Shown here: positions 1 to 7,571 of the stretch, piece by piece
Layout: every line of letters starts with the position of its first letter
Position numbering within the stretch: the first letter of the stretch is position 1
Source: JAMXLG01 sp963818925
Lineage (GTDB): Bacteria > Vulcanimicrobiota > Vulcanimicrobiia > Vulcanimicrobiales > Vulcanimicrobiaceae
Reading direction: 5' to 3'
Assembly: GCA_963818925.1 (NCBI GenBank)
Contig: CAWFTN010000001.1
Span: forward strand, 3,162,001 to 3,226,000
Length of the DNA: 64,000 nt
Notes under the pieces: model-generated
Seen by the model: the letters and a program-made list of their open reading frames with translations, nothing else
Database searches by the model: none
Told to the model about the DNA's origin: nothing
Program-made: the position numbers and the translations under genes

Positions 1-45
1 TACGACAGAAGAGTGGTACGGTACGAAAAGCTAGAGGAGAAAGAC

Positions 46-156
46 ATGACACGTATCATCAATCGCCCCGAAGACACTGAAGCCCGTGAAGCCCGCGTTC
101 GGATTCCCGTTCAAATGAGCGCTCCGTTGTTCCAAGGCTGGGGCCCGAAGTTCTAA
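46..156 (+). CDS. 36-residue ORF leading the GntR/ABC operon
   Basis: An ATG at 46 follows a strong ribosome-binding site (AGAGGAGAAAG, five bases upstream) and opens a 36-codon frame that ends with TAA at 154-156. The regulator gene starts five bases later and has no ribosome-binding site of its own, so translation is probably coupled. The peptide is charged in its first half (several Arg and Glu) and ends in an aromatic/Gly/Pro-rich tail (LFQGWGPKF). It has no signal peptide or membrane segment. I do not recognise a family. It may be a leader peptide controlling the downstream genes or a small structural protein. The ribosome-binding site is the main reason to call it real. Confidence 0.5.
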   Translation: MTRIINRPEDTEAREARVRIPVQMSAPLFQGWGPKF

Positions 157-161
157 CGGCG

Positions 162-560
162 ATGCCCGTCGTACTCACGGTCGATCCGCGAAGCGGAGTT
201 CCGATCTACCTACAAGTCATCGAGCAGGTAAAACGCTCGGTGGCGATTGGGGTCCTCGGAGCGGGCGAGCAACTGCCAACGGTGAAGCAGCTCGCGCTCG
301 ATCTAACCATCAATCCGAACACCGTAGCGAAGGCCTACCGGGAACTCGAACGCGATGGCGTTATCGAGACCTCCCCCGGACGGGGCTCCTTCGTGAAAAG
401 CAACGGCGTCAAGGACACGACCAAGGCCGCTGCGATGGATGTGGCGCGTGATGCAATCGACGGGGCAGTGCGTGAAGCGAAATCGATCGGGCTAGATGGC
501 CAGGAGATTCGATCCCTCGCTAACGCAGCAATCGACCGGTGGTTCAGGGAGGCAGAATGA
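162..560 (+). CDS. GntR-family transcriptional regulator, YtrA subfamily
   Basis: 132 residues. The N-terminal winged helix-turn-helix spans about residues 8-75 (PIYLQVIEQVKRSV... LPTVKQLALDLTINPNTVAKAYRELERDGV), which is the classic GntR pattern. There is only a short helical tail of about 50 residues and no effector domain, and this length is diagnostic of the YtrA subfamily, whose members usually sit beside ABC transporters they repress. The stop codon overlaps the start of the ATPase gene (ATGA), so the genes form one operon. It probably senses the transporter substrate or cell-envelope stress, but the ligand is unknown. Confidence 0.9.
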   Translation: MPVVLTVDPRSGVPIYLQVIEQVKRSVAIGVLGAGEQLPTVKQLALDLTINPNTVAKAYRELERDGVIETSPGRGSFVKSNGVKDTTKAAAMDVARDAIDGAVREAKSIGLDGQEIRSLANAAIDRWFREAE

Positions 561-1468
561 GCACGATTTCAATTGAAAATTTGCGCAAGACCTATGGCCG
601 CTACATGGCGGTGGATGGTCTGTCGGTTGCGATCCCGGAGGGCTGCGTCTTCGGCCTTCTCGGTCCGAACGGCGCCGGCAAAACCACGACCTTCAAATGC
701 ATGCTGGGTCTTGCGTTCCCCGACTCGGGAACCGTCTTGTACGACGGAAAACCGCTTGAGCCGTCCACGTTCGAACGGATCGCGTACGTTCCCGAGCGCA
801 GTGTGCTCTACGACTGGATGACGGTCGCGGAACACGTCGAGATGCAGCGCCGCTCGTTCGCGCGGTTCTCCGTGGCGCGCGCATACGAATTGCTCGCGCA
901 GTTCAACATCGATCTGCGCAAGAAAGCACGCGCGCTTTCGAAAGGTATGCGCACCGCGACGATGGTGGCACTTGCGATCGCTCGCGAAGCCGACATCTTG
1001 ATTCTCGATGAGCCGACGAGCGGTCTCGATCCGATCAATCAGCGTCACGTGCTGAACCTGATCATCAACGAATCCGCCCGCGGTGCAACGATCGTCTTTT
1101 CGTCGCATCAAATCGGACAGGTCGAGCGCGCTGCCGAACGCATCGCCGTAATCGACAAGGGTCGCCTGGCGCTCGAAGGCGGCGTGGACGATCTCAAAGC
1201 CGATCGCAAGATCGTCGAAGGCATCTTCCCCGACGAATCGTACGCGCTCAACGGTGTGGCGAACGATCCGCGGATCGCACGCGCCGACCGCAGCGGCCGC
1301 ATCGTCAGGCTGCTCACGAAAAACGACGCCGGCGAATTCGTAGCGAAACTCGAAGCGATGGGCGCGAGCGGCGTGCGCATCGTCGATCTCAACTTAGAAG
1401 ACATTTTCCTGTACGCGGTCTCGCCGAGCGACGCGACGGCCGACGTGGTAGAGGGAGCCACCCCATGA
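557..1468 (+). CDS. ABC transporter ATP-binding protein
   Basis: 303 residues counted from the ATG at 557, which overlaps the regulator stop and has GGGAGG just upstream; an earlier in-frame start at 539 lies inside the regulator gene and is less likely. Walker A is GPNGAGKTT, the signature is LSKGM, Walker B is ILILDEPTSGLD and the switch His is in VFSSHQ. The extra C-terminal region of about 80 residues is seen in BcrA/CcmA-type ATPases that pair with ABC-2 permeases. It powers the permease encoded next, probably for export of a lipid, peptide or antibiotic. The substrate cannot be read from the sequence. Confidence 0.92.
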   Translation: MSTISIENLRKTYGRYMAVDGLSVAIPEGCVFGLLGPNGAGKTTTFKCMLGLAFPDSGTVLYDGKPLEPSTFERIAYVPERSVLYDWMTVAEHVEMQRRSFARFSVARAYELLAQFNIDLRKKARALSKGMRTATMVALAIAREADILILDEPTSGLDPINQRHVLNLIINESARGATIVFSSHQIGQVERAAERIAVIDKGRLALEGGVDDLKADRKIVEGIFPDESYALNGVANDPRIARADRSGRIVRLLTKNDAGEFVAKLEAMGASGVRIVDLNLEDIFLYAVSPSDATADVVEGATP

Positions 1469-2487
1469 CCTACGTTGAATGGCTTCGCGCTCGCAACGCG
1501 ATGCGCGTTCTCGCGATCATTCTCGGCGCCTTGATCCTGATCGTACTGGTGCTTCGCATCTCGTACAATAAGTACATCACGCAAGACGAAGCGATCATCA
1601 TGCACGCGAAAATGCAGCACGGAACGACCGTATCGCACAGCGTGCTGCCGGATGGCACTCCGCGCACGACGATCGACGATCCAGTGGATAAAGAAACGAT
1701 CGTCATCGATAACCACGGGATCAACGGCCGACACATCACGATCACGGAGCCCGTCAAGCACTCGCACGAGGACATGAGCCACGCCGTTATCGGCAGTATT
1801 CACGTGAACGAGACGCGCCAGGGCAACATGTCAATCACGACCATCGATACCAACGGCTCGGTTCCATTCATCTTCTACATGGCGTTCGCCGATGTGGTCG
1901 CGTTTATCATCGCGACGCTGCTCGCGGCACCATTTGCTCGCGAGAGCGACGGACATCTCGAATATGCGCTGACCAAGCCGGTCTCACGCGAGCGATTTGC
2001 GCTCGGGGTAATGGGCATCGATCTGGGGACGATCGTCGTCGCATCGATCATGACGATCATCACGCTCATCATCTGTCAAGCGATGTTCGAAATTCCCACG
2101 TTCGATTTCAGCGGCGTGAATATTAATGCGATCGTTATCGGCATCATCGGACCGTTCGCATGGTATGCATTGTTAGCCGCGGCGACGGCGTCGATGAAGC
2201 GAGGTTACGGTGCGATTCTCGGTTTCGCATGGCCCATCGGGATTCTGATCACGGTCTTCGGCGCGATCTCGCTTGGAGATTCGCTCGTCGGAGAACTGAT
2301 CCACAACGTCTGCTGGGTGATCTCGCGAGTGATTCCGCTGAGTTATATCAGCTTCACCGTCAATGAAAACCGGGCCGGTCAACTGATCACCCCTGACAAC
2401 TTCAACCTGCGCATTTCAATCGAGATTGCACTCTTCATCATCTACAGCGCACTGGCCGTCTTCCAATGGCGGCGCGTGGAGGCGTAA
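1465..2487 (+). CDS. ABC-2 type permease
   Basis: 340 residues. One N-terminal transmembrane helix is followed by a polar extracytoplasmic stretch (residues about 30-130, with His-rich segments) and then five or so membrane helices. The cytoplasmic loop ARESDGHLEYALTKPVSRERFALG is typical of ABC-2 permeases of the CcmB/NatB type. Its start overlaps the ATPase stop (ATGA), so the two make a coupled exporter. A new 57-codon frame starts two bases after its stop. Confidence 0.85.
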   Translation: MTYVEWLRARNAMRVLAIILGALILIVLVLRISYNKYITQDEAIIMHAKMQHGTTVSHSVLPDGTPRTTIDDPVDKETIVIDNHGINGRHITITEPVKHSHEDMSHAVIGSIHVNETRQGNMSITTIDTNGSVPFIFYMAFADVVAFIIATLLAAPFARESDGHLEYALTKPVSRERFALGVMGIDLGTIVVASIMTIITLIICQAMFEIPTFDFSGVNINAIVIGIIGPFAWYALLAAATASMKRGYGAILGFAWPIGILITVFGAISLGDSLVGELIHNVCWVISRVIPLSYISFTVNENRAGQLITPDNFNLRISIEIALFIIYSALAVFQWRRVEA

Positions 2488-2489
2488 TC

Positions 2490-2663
2490 ATGGAAATTCT
2501 GGGAACCAACTTCGCAATCACGCTCGGCTCTTGGCGTCTATGCTTCCGCCTCGCCGTAGAAGACATCGATGCGCCCGCGCCGGCGAGACAGCAAACCCCA
2601 CACCGCATCCGCATCATCGAAGAAATCCCCCACGCAAGACGCCGCAGAGCAAGCGCAAACTGA
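2490..2663 (+). CDS. 57-residue ORF at the end of the ABC operon, abutting the repeat array
   Basis: The ATG at 2490 has a GGAGG at 2478-2482 with seven bases of spacing, so translation is well supported. It lies two bases after the permease stop. The peptide is hydrophobic near the N terminus (ILGTNFAITLGSWRLCFRLAV) and becomes Pro/Arg-rich. I recognise no family. The frame stops only four bases before the first palindromic repeat, so it could be the surviving 5' part of a longer transporter gene (for example a second permease) cut by arrival of the repeat element. It could equally be a genuine small protein. Confidence 0.45.
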   Translation: MEILGTNFAITLGSWRLCFRLAVEDIDAPAPARQQTPHRIRIIEEIPHARRRRASAN

Positions 2664-2667
2664 CCGC

Positions 2668-3652
2668 GTCATCCTGAGCGCAGGTGCGAAGCACCGAAGT
2701 CGAAGGGCCGCAACGAGCGATTGAATTGAGGCAATCCTTCAACTGCGCGCCTGTGGCGCTCCGCTCAGGATGACACGTTGCGCCGCCGGCGCTCGTTTGT
2801 AAAGCGTCTCGTGGATCTTTTCGAAATCGCCCATGATCAGGGCGATTTTCTTTTGCCACGTCGCCTGTCATCCTGAGCGCAGGTGCGAAGCACCGAGGTC
2901 GAAGGATCGCAACGAGCGATTGAATTGAGACAATCCTTCGACTGCGCGCCTGTGGCGCTGCGCTCAGGATGACATGTTGCGGCGGCGGCGCCTGCGGCGC
3001 TCGTCGATTCGGCGATTCTCTTTTGCCACGTTGCCCGTCATCCTGAGCGCAGGTGCGAAGCACCGAAGTCGAAGGATCGCAACGAGCGATTGAATTGAGG
3101 CAATCCTTCGACTGCGCGCCTGTGGCGCTCCGCTCAGGATGACAGGTTGCGGCGGGGACGCCTGCGGCGCTCCTTGATTGGCCGATTTCTTTTGCCACGT
3201 CGCCTGTCATCCTGAGCGCAGGTGCGAAGCACCGAAGTCGAAGGATCGCAACGAGCGATTGAATTGAGACAATCCTTCGACTGCGCGCCTGTGGCGCTGC
3301 GCTCAGGATGACACGTTGCGGCGGCGGCGCCTGCGGCGCTCGTCGATTCGGCGATTCTCTTTTGCCACGTTGCCTGTCATCCTGAGCGCAGGTGCGAAGC
3401 ACCGAAGTCGAAGGATCGCAACGAGCGATTGAATTGAGACAATCCTTCGACTGCGCGCCTGTGGCGCTGCGCTCAGGATGACACGTTGCGGCGGCGGCGC
3501 CTGCGGCGCTCGTCGATTCGGCGATTCTCCTTTGCCACGTTGCCTGTCATCCTGAGCGCAGGTGCGAAGCACCGAAGTCGAAGGATCGCGGCGAGCGATT
3601 GAATTGAGACAATCCTTCGACTGCGCGCCTGTGGCGCTGCGCTCAGGATGAC
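2668..3652. repeat. tandem array of six 107-bp palindromic repeats with GIY-YIG-derived spacers
   Basis: Copies lie at 2668-2774, 2867-2973, 3037-3143, 3206-3312, 3376-3482 and 3546-3652, each 107 bp. The start-to-start period is 199 for the first step and then 169-170. Each copy begins GTCATCCTGAGCGCAG and ends with the reverse complement CTGCGCTCAGGATGAC (copies 1 and 3 have CTCCGCTC variants). Inside are a GGTGC-GAA-GCACC hairpin, an inner GTCGAAGGAT/ATCCTTCGAC pair and a GCGCC/GGCGC hairpin, which together could form a cloverleaf. Spacers are about 63 bp, GC-rich, and end in GGCGATTcTCTTTTGCC, a piece of the neighbouring nuclease gene. The first spacer (92 bp) keeps 52 bp of that gene. 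Unlike CRISPR repeats, the repeats themselves are long and fully palindromic and the spacers are near-identical. Confidence 0.95.
2806..2857 (-). pseudogene. duplicated 3'-coding fragment of the GIY-YIG gene inside the array
   Basis: The 52 bases at 2806-2857 match 3692-3743 with one mismatch. In the nuclease gene this stretch encodes about residues 73-90 (QKKIALIMGDFEKIHET). Here it stands alone between repeat copies 1 and 2. The shorter spacers further along hold only the end of the same stretch, which suggests successive duplication with deletion. It shows that the repeat units carry the 3' end of the nuclease gene with them. Confidence 0.85.
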
Positions 3653-3960
3653 ACGTTGCGGCGGCGGCGCCTGCGGCGCTCGTTGGTTACGGTCTCGTGG
3701 ATCTTTTCGAAATCGCCCATGATTAGGGCGATTTTCTTTTGCCGGCTCCAGCTTTTTACTCGTTTTTCCCATGCGATCGCTTCGTTCACGTTAGTGAACT
3801 CGCTTGAGTAGACGAGCCGTACCGGCCGCCGCTCATGCGTATAGCACGTGGGATTCCAGCCGTATTCGTGCTCGCCGGTGCGTCGTTCGAGGTCGTTTGT
3901 GATGCCGACATAGAATGAGCCGTCGCTGCACTTTAGGATGTAGACGTAGTAGCGGTTCAC
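3643..3960 (-). CDS. single-domain GIY-YIG endonuclease (COG2827/UPF0213-like)
   Basis: 105 residues from a GTG at 3960. The GIY-YIG core is clear: YVYILK (GIY strand), FYVGIT (YIG strand), the catalytic Arg in DLERR (about R26), His31, Tyr40 and the metal-binding Glu in AIAWEKRVKSW (about E65), followed by SRQKKIALI. This is the whole usual length of the domain, about 90 residues. After it comes a tail of seven or more Arg encoded by the GC-rich linker, and the stop codon TGA is supplied by repeat copy 6 (GTCATCCTGA). Proteins of this family are presumed to nick or cut DNA. It stands alone on the minus strand, flanked by the array on its 3' side and a half repeat on its 5' side, which suggests one mobile unit. 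Confidence 0.85.
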   Translation of the reverse strand: MNRYYVYILKCSDGSFYVGITNDLERRTGEHEYGWNPTCYTHERRPVRLVYSSEFTNVNEAIAWEKRVKSWSRQKKIALIMGDFEKIHETVTNERRRRRRRNVSS

Positions 3961-3982
3961 ATACCGCTACTGCTGCGCGGCG

Positions 3983-4017
3983 ATCCTTCGACTACGCTGC
4001 GCTTCGCTCGGGATGAC
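3983..4017. repeat. degenerate half copy of the palindromic repeat on the 5' side of the nuclease gene
   Basis: Bases 3983-4017 (ATCCTTCGACT ... CTCGGGATGAC) correspond to the right-hand half of the 107-bp repeat, with several changes. It lies between the nuclease start and the stop codon of the binding-protein gene, so the nuclease is bracketed by repeat sequence on both sides. It could be an element boundary or a decayed full copy. Confidence 0.7.
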
Positions 4018-4018
4018 A

Positions 4019-5170
4019 CTACACGACGAATCCTGACGGGACGGCGGATTTTTCGAAGGTGAAGCCCTTTGGCGTTAGCTTGTAGAGATAGATGTTTGGG
4101 AGCGTTGCGTCGCCGGAGAAGTTGAAGGCGTATTGACCGACGAGGAGATTGTACGCGCCGCCTTGTTGCATCTGCGTCAGTAGTGCGAAGCGGTCTTTCG
4201 CGTTGACGCGGCCGGCGGCTTGAATGATGAGTTGCGCTGCGGCGTAGCCGAATGCTTCGAATGCGTCGATGCCGCCGACTTCGCCTTGAAAATCCCGGAC
4301 GAGCTGATTCATCGACGGAATGCGGTCGATCGGCGGCGTCGAGGACGCGACGAGCGCACCGTCGAGCGCATCGCCGAACGGATCGATCACCGCGCCGGTG
4401 AAGAACGCATCGCTCGCTCCGAAATCGCCTTTATATCCTTGCTTTCGTAACGCTTTCGCAATCGGTCCTAAACTCGTCGGTTTGCCGGCGAGAAAGACGA
4501 GCGTCGCGTTACGTTTGATGATGCGCGCCGCAATGTTGTCCGGATCGTTCGTCGGATCGACGGTGATCGTGTCCGCATCGTGTTTATCGGCCGTCGCTTG
4601 GGCAACGAGACCGGAAGCGACGTCGGCGCCGTAATCACCCTTCATCGTCACGGCAATGAGCGTCGCGGTTGAATGTTTCGGCAGCACGGAACGCGAGAAG
4701 AGTTGTCCCTCGCTCGAATCTTTCGTCGGCAGCCGGAACACGTTACGGAATCCGCGCTTCGTGATTACGTCGGCGGTCACCGATGGTACGACGATGGCGA
4801 AGTTCGCGTTCGCATATTGCGGCAGTGCGGCGAGCGTCGTATCGACGGTCAAGTTGCCGATCATGCCCATGACCGTCGGATCCGACGCCGCGACGAACAC
4901 GTTCGATGACGCAACGGTCGAATTGTTCTGATCGTCGAACGGGCGCAGCCCCCAGTAGCGCGTCTGTGACGGCGTGAACCGGTTCGTCTCGTCGACGCAC
5001 GCCTGCGCGCCTTTGACGATCTGACTGCCGTACTGCGCGAGCGGGCCCGTAAGTGGAACATTCACACCGACGTTGACTTGCGTCAGCACGCCGCTCTGAT
5101 TTGGAATGCCGGTGGCGCCCGTCGGCAGAAGCGCGGCGACGGCGCCCGTGAGAAATTCCGAACGCAGCAT
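4019..5170 (-). CDS. ABC transporter substrate-binding protein, LivJ/LivK type
   Basis: 383 residues. A short hydrophobic N terminus (FLTGAVAALLPTGATG) looks like an export signal. The mature part starts VNVGVNVPLTGPLAQYGSQIVKGAQ, the hallmark of type I periplasmic binding proteins for branched-chain amino acids and related ligands (Peripla_BP_6), and the family fold runs to the C terminus. The start codon abuts the UbiA stop with no gap, so it is in the UbiD-UbiA operon. No permease or ATPase partner is nearby, which is odd for an uptake system; it may serve a distant transporter or act as a sensor. Confidence 0.85.
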   Translation of the reverse strand: MLRSEFLTGAVAALLPTGATGIPNQSGVLTQVNVGVNVPLTGPLAQYGSQIVKGAQACVDETNRFTPSQTRYWGLRPFDDQNNSTVASSNVFVAASDPTVMGMIGNLTVDTTLAALPQYANANFAIVVPSVTADVITKRGFRNVFRLPTKDSSEGQLFSRSVLPKHSTATLIAVTMKGDYGADVASGLVAQATADKHDADTITVDPTNDPDNIAARIIKRNATLVFLAGKPTSLGPIAKALRKQGYKGDFGASDAFFTGAVIDPFGDALDGALVASSTPPIDRIPSMNQLVRDFQGEVGGIDAFEAFGYAAAQLIIQAAGRVNAKDRFALLTQMQQGGAYNLLVGQYAFNFSGDATLPNIYLYKLTPKGFTFEKSAVPSGFVV

Positions 5171-6025
5171 TTAGTGGACGACGAACCCTCCGAGCGTGGC
5201 GGCGAGGAACACGATCGAGAAGATCATGTTGCTGATAAATATACGTTCGTTGAGGACGAAAACGTTCTCAGCCAGTCCATAAAGCCGGTCTTCGTAGACC
5301 GTCAGCGCGATCGCCGCCGCGACGCCCGCGTAATAGAGCCAGCCCGCATGGGCAAGAATCCCTGCCAGCGCAAGGAGCAACACCATCACGCCGTGGAGCG
5401 CGATCGGCAGCCAGCGCCCCGTTCCCGCGCCGAAACGCGCCGGAAGCGAGTAGATGCCCTGCTCGCGGTCCGTCGGCAAATCCATCAATGCATATGCAAT
5501 ATCGAATCCGGCCACCCAAACCGTGACGGCGGCAAAGACGAGAAATGCGCTGACGCTCACCGTTCCCGTGATGCCGATATACGCGCCCAGCGGTGCCAGG
5601 CCGTCGACGGCGCCGAGCACGAAGTGCACGAGCCACGTGAAGCGTTTGCAGAGCGGATAGATGAGCACGCCGAGCGCCGCAATGGGCATTAGCTTGACGC
5701 ACAACGGATTGAGCATCCACGCCGAGAGCAGCAGCAACGCAAAGCCTAGCACGATCGCCCAGATCATCACCGACGGCGAGAGTACTCCACTGGCCACGGC
5801 GCGTCGCGCGGTCCGTGGATTGCGCGCGTCGATATCGCGGTCGAAGTAGCGGTTCGCCGCCATCGCGGCCGTTCGCGCGCCGAAAACGGCGAGCGTAATC
5901 CAGACCAGCGCCGCCAATGAGGGCACACCGCGCGCTGCAAGCACCGCTCCGACATACGCAAACGGCAAGGCAAAAAGCGTATGTTCGATTCTGATCTCGC
6001 GAAGGAAGACGTTAACCTTTGTCAC
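5171..6025 (-). CDS. UbiA-family prenyltransferase (4-hydroxybenzoate polyprenyltransferase type)
   Basis: 284 residues with about eight or nine membrane helices. The two Asp-rich motifs that hold the Mg-diphosphate are present: NRYFDRDIDARN in the first half and DLPTDREQG in the second, followed by SLPARFG. The N terminus EIRIEHTLFALPFAY is typical of UbiA/MqnP. It attaches a polyprenyl chain to an aromatic acid in the membrane. The gene overlaps the UbiD-family decarboxylase by 14 bases, and this pairing is usual for ubiquinone or futalosine-route menaquinone synthesis. Given the lineage the sequence suggests, menaquinone (MqnP-like) is the more probable route, but that is inference. Confidence 0.9.
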   Translation of the reverse strand: MTKVNVFLREIRIEHTLFALPFAYVGAVLAARGVPSLAALVWITLAVFGARTAAMAANRYFDRDIDARNPRTARRAVASGVLSPSVMIWAIVLGFALLLLSAWMLNPLCVKLMPIAALGVLIYPLCKRFTWLVHFVLGAVDGLAPLGAYIGITGTVSVSAFLVFAAVTVWVAGFDIAYALMDLPTDREQGIYSLPARFGAGTGRWLPIALHGVMVLLLALAGILAHAGWLYYAGVAAAIALTVYEDRLYGLAENVFVLNERIFISNMIFSIVFLAATLGGFVVH

Positions 6026-7544
6026 GCATCACCCGGTTATAGGCGTCGGGACCTTGACCCGACCAGTTGTCTGCGTGCAGCGATTTTGCAATGCGATCGA
6101 GTCCGTACTCGCGCCAGCGGTTGTTCACGAGGTCTCTCGTTTCCTTATTCATGACGATGTCGGGCGGCCATTCGCGCGCGTAACCTTCGCTTGCGCTTTT
6201 GCGCGTCGCATCGATGCCGATCTTCGTTCCATACGCGACGCTATACGATCCGTGATCGAGGTCGTCGACCGGTCCGGGCATCATCACGACGTCACGCTCG
6301 GGCGCCAAATTATTCAGTACGAACCACGCGACGCTTCGCGTGTCTTGGACGTCGATGTCGTCGTCGACGATGACGAGCATGCGCGTGAGCATCATCATGT
6401 GGCCGAGGCCCCAGAGCGCGTTCATCACTTTCTTCGCGTGTCCCGGATACTGTTTGCGGATCGAGACGATTGCCAGATTGTGGAATCCGCCTTCGACGGG
6501 AAGATTCATGTCGATTACTTCGGGAAGCACCATCTGCAGCAGCGGCAAGAAAAGGCGTTCGGTTGCCTTTCCTAACCATGCGTCTTCCATCGGCGGTTTG
6601 CCGACGACCGTCGCGGCGAAGATCGGATTGCGCCGGTGTGTGATGCACGTTAGGTGGAACGTCGGATACTGATCTGCCAGGCTATAGACGCCGGTGTGAT
6701 CGCCGAACGGTCCTTCGGTGCGCAAATCGGCGTTGTCGACAAACCCTTCGAGCACGAATTCCGCGTCGGCAGGGACCTTCACGTCGACCGTCTTTGCTTG
6801 CACGAGCGACACGGGTTTGCCGCGCAGCAATCCCGCGAATGCAAACTCATCGAGTACGGGCGGCAGCGGTGCAGTTGCAGCGTATGTCAACGCCGGGTCG
6901 CTGCCGATTGCGACGGCAACGGGGACTTTATCGCCCCACAGCGCTGCGTGGGCGCGTCCTTGTTTGTGGCGCTGCCAGTGCATGCCGGTCTCGTGCGCGT
7001 TGTAGACTTGCATCCGGTACATGCCGACGTTGGGCCGGTTCGTGCGCGGATCTTTCGTGATGACGAGCGGCAGCGTAATGAACGGCCCCGCATCGAGCGG
7101 CCACGTCGTGAGCACCGGAAGTTTCGTCAAGTCGGGATTGCTGATCACGATCTCTTGAACGGGTGCGTCGCGCACCGTTTTCGGAATCGCATTCGCAAGC
7201 GGTGCCAAGCGTTTGAGTGCGCCGAGTTTCTCTCCGAGCGACGAGCCCGGCGGCGAAAGATCGATCAACGCGCGCAGACGATTCGCAGCTTCGTCGAGAA
7301 ACCGCGCGTCGAGTGCGAGCGCCATGCGCCGTTGCGAACCGAATTGATTCGTAAGCACCGGAAATCGGCTGCCTTTGACGTTGTCGAACAACAGCGCCGG
7401 TCCGCCGGCTTTTACGACACGGTCGGTGATCTCGGCGATTTCGAGGTACGGATCGACTGCGGCGGAGATCGTGTGAAGTTCGCCCGCGCGCTTGAGCGCG
7501 TCGACGAACGACCGCAGGGAATCGAAGGGCATAAACGAGGCCAT
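6012..7544 (-). CDS. UbiD-family prenylated-FMN decarboxylase
   Basis: 510 residues, the usual length for UbiD. Recognisable blocks are NVGMYRMQVYNAHETGMHWQRHKQG (metal/prFMN site) and EGPFGDHTGVYS around the catalytic acid region. It decarboxylates the prenylated aromatic acid made by the neighbouring prenyltransferase, using prenyl-FMN. No UbiX flavin prenyltransferase is in this window. Two possible starts exist, at 7544 and at 7532 (MPFDSLRSFVDALK); neither has a clear ribosome-binding site. The divergent gene begins only 27 bases away, so the promoters overlap. Confidence 0.92.
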   Translation of the reverse strand: MASFMPFDSLRSFVDALKRAGELHTISAAVDPYLEIAEITDRVVKAGGPALLFDNVKGSRFPVLTNQFGSQRRMALALDARFLDEAANRLRALIDLSPPGSSLGEKLGALKRLAPLANAIPKTVRDAPVQEIVISNPDLTKLPVLTTWPLDAGPFITLPLVITKDPRTNRPNVGMYRMQVYNAHETGMHWQRHKQGRAHAALWGDKVPVAVAIGSDPALTYAATAPLPPVLDEFAFAGLLRGKPVSLVQAKTVDVKVPADAEFVLEGFVDNADLRTEGPFGDHTGVYSLADQYPTFHLTCITHRRNPIFAATVVGKPPMEDAWLGKATERLFLPLLQMVLPEVIDMNLPVEGGFHNLAIVSIRKQYPGHAKKVMNALWGLGHMMMLTRMLVIVDDDIDVQDTRSVAWFVLNNLAPERDVVMMPGPVDDLDHGSYSVAYGTKIGIDATRKSASEGYAREWPPDIVMNKETRDLVNNRWREYGLDRIAKSLHADNWSGQGPDAYNRVMRDKG

Positions 7545-7559
7545 TCGGTGGCACCGACG

Positions 7560-7565
7560 TAGTAA
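7560..7565 (+). promoter_or_regulatory. candidate -10 element for a leaderless transcript
   Basis: TAGTAA at 7560-7565 lies exactly six bases before the ATG at 7572, which places transcription start at or next to the start codon. There is no ribosome-binding site before that ATG. The same geometry is seen at 15216-15228. Support comes from spacing only. Confidence 0.25.
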
Positions 7566-7571
7566 CCCCGC

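Noticed and set aside
1108..1803. 231-codon minus-strand frame across the ABC transporter genes
   Set aside because: Antisense shadow; both ABC genes have clear motifs and overlapping starts.
2668..3652. CRISPR array
   Set aside because: Repeats are 107 bp and fully palindromic, the spacers are near-identical to each other and derived from the adjacent gene, and no cas genes are present.
2614..3772. Arg/Ala-rich reading frames of 89-262 codons through the repeat array on the minus strand
   Set aside because: They are the repeat itself read in one frame (the same peptide repeats every 57 residues) and have no start signals.
2668..4017. Insertion sequence with a transposase
   Set aside because: No transposase frame, no target-site duplication that I can see; the only enzyme is the GIY-YIG protein.
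6654..7562. 302-codon plus-strand frame opposite UbiD
   Set aside because: Shadow frame with no domain; UbiD on the other strand is unmistakable.
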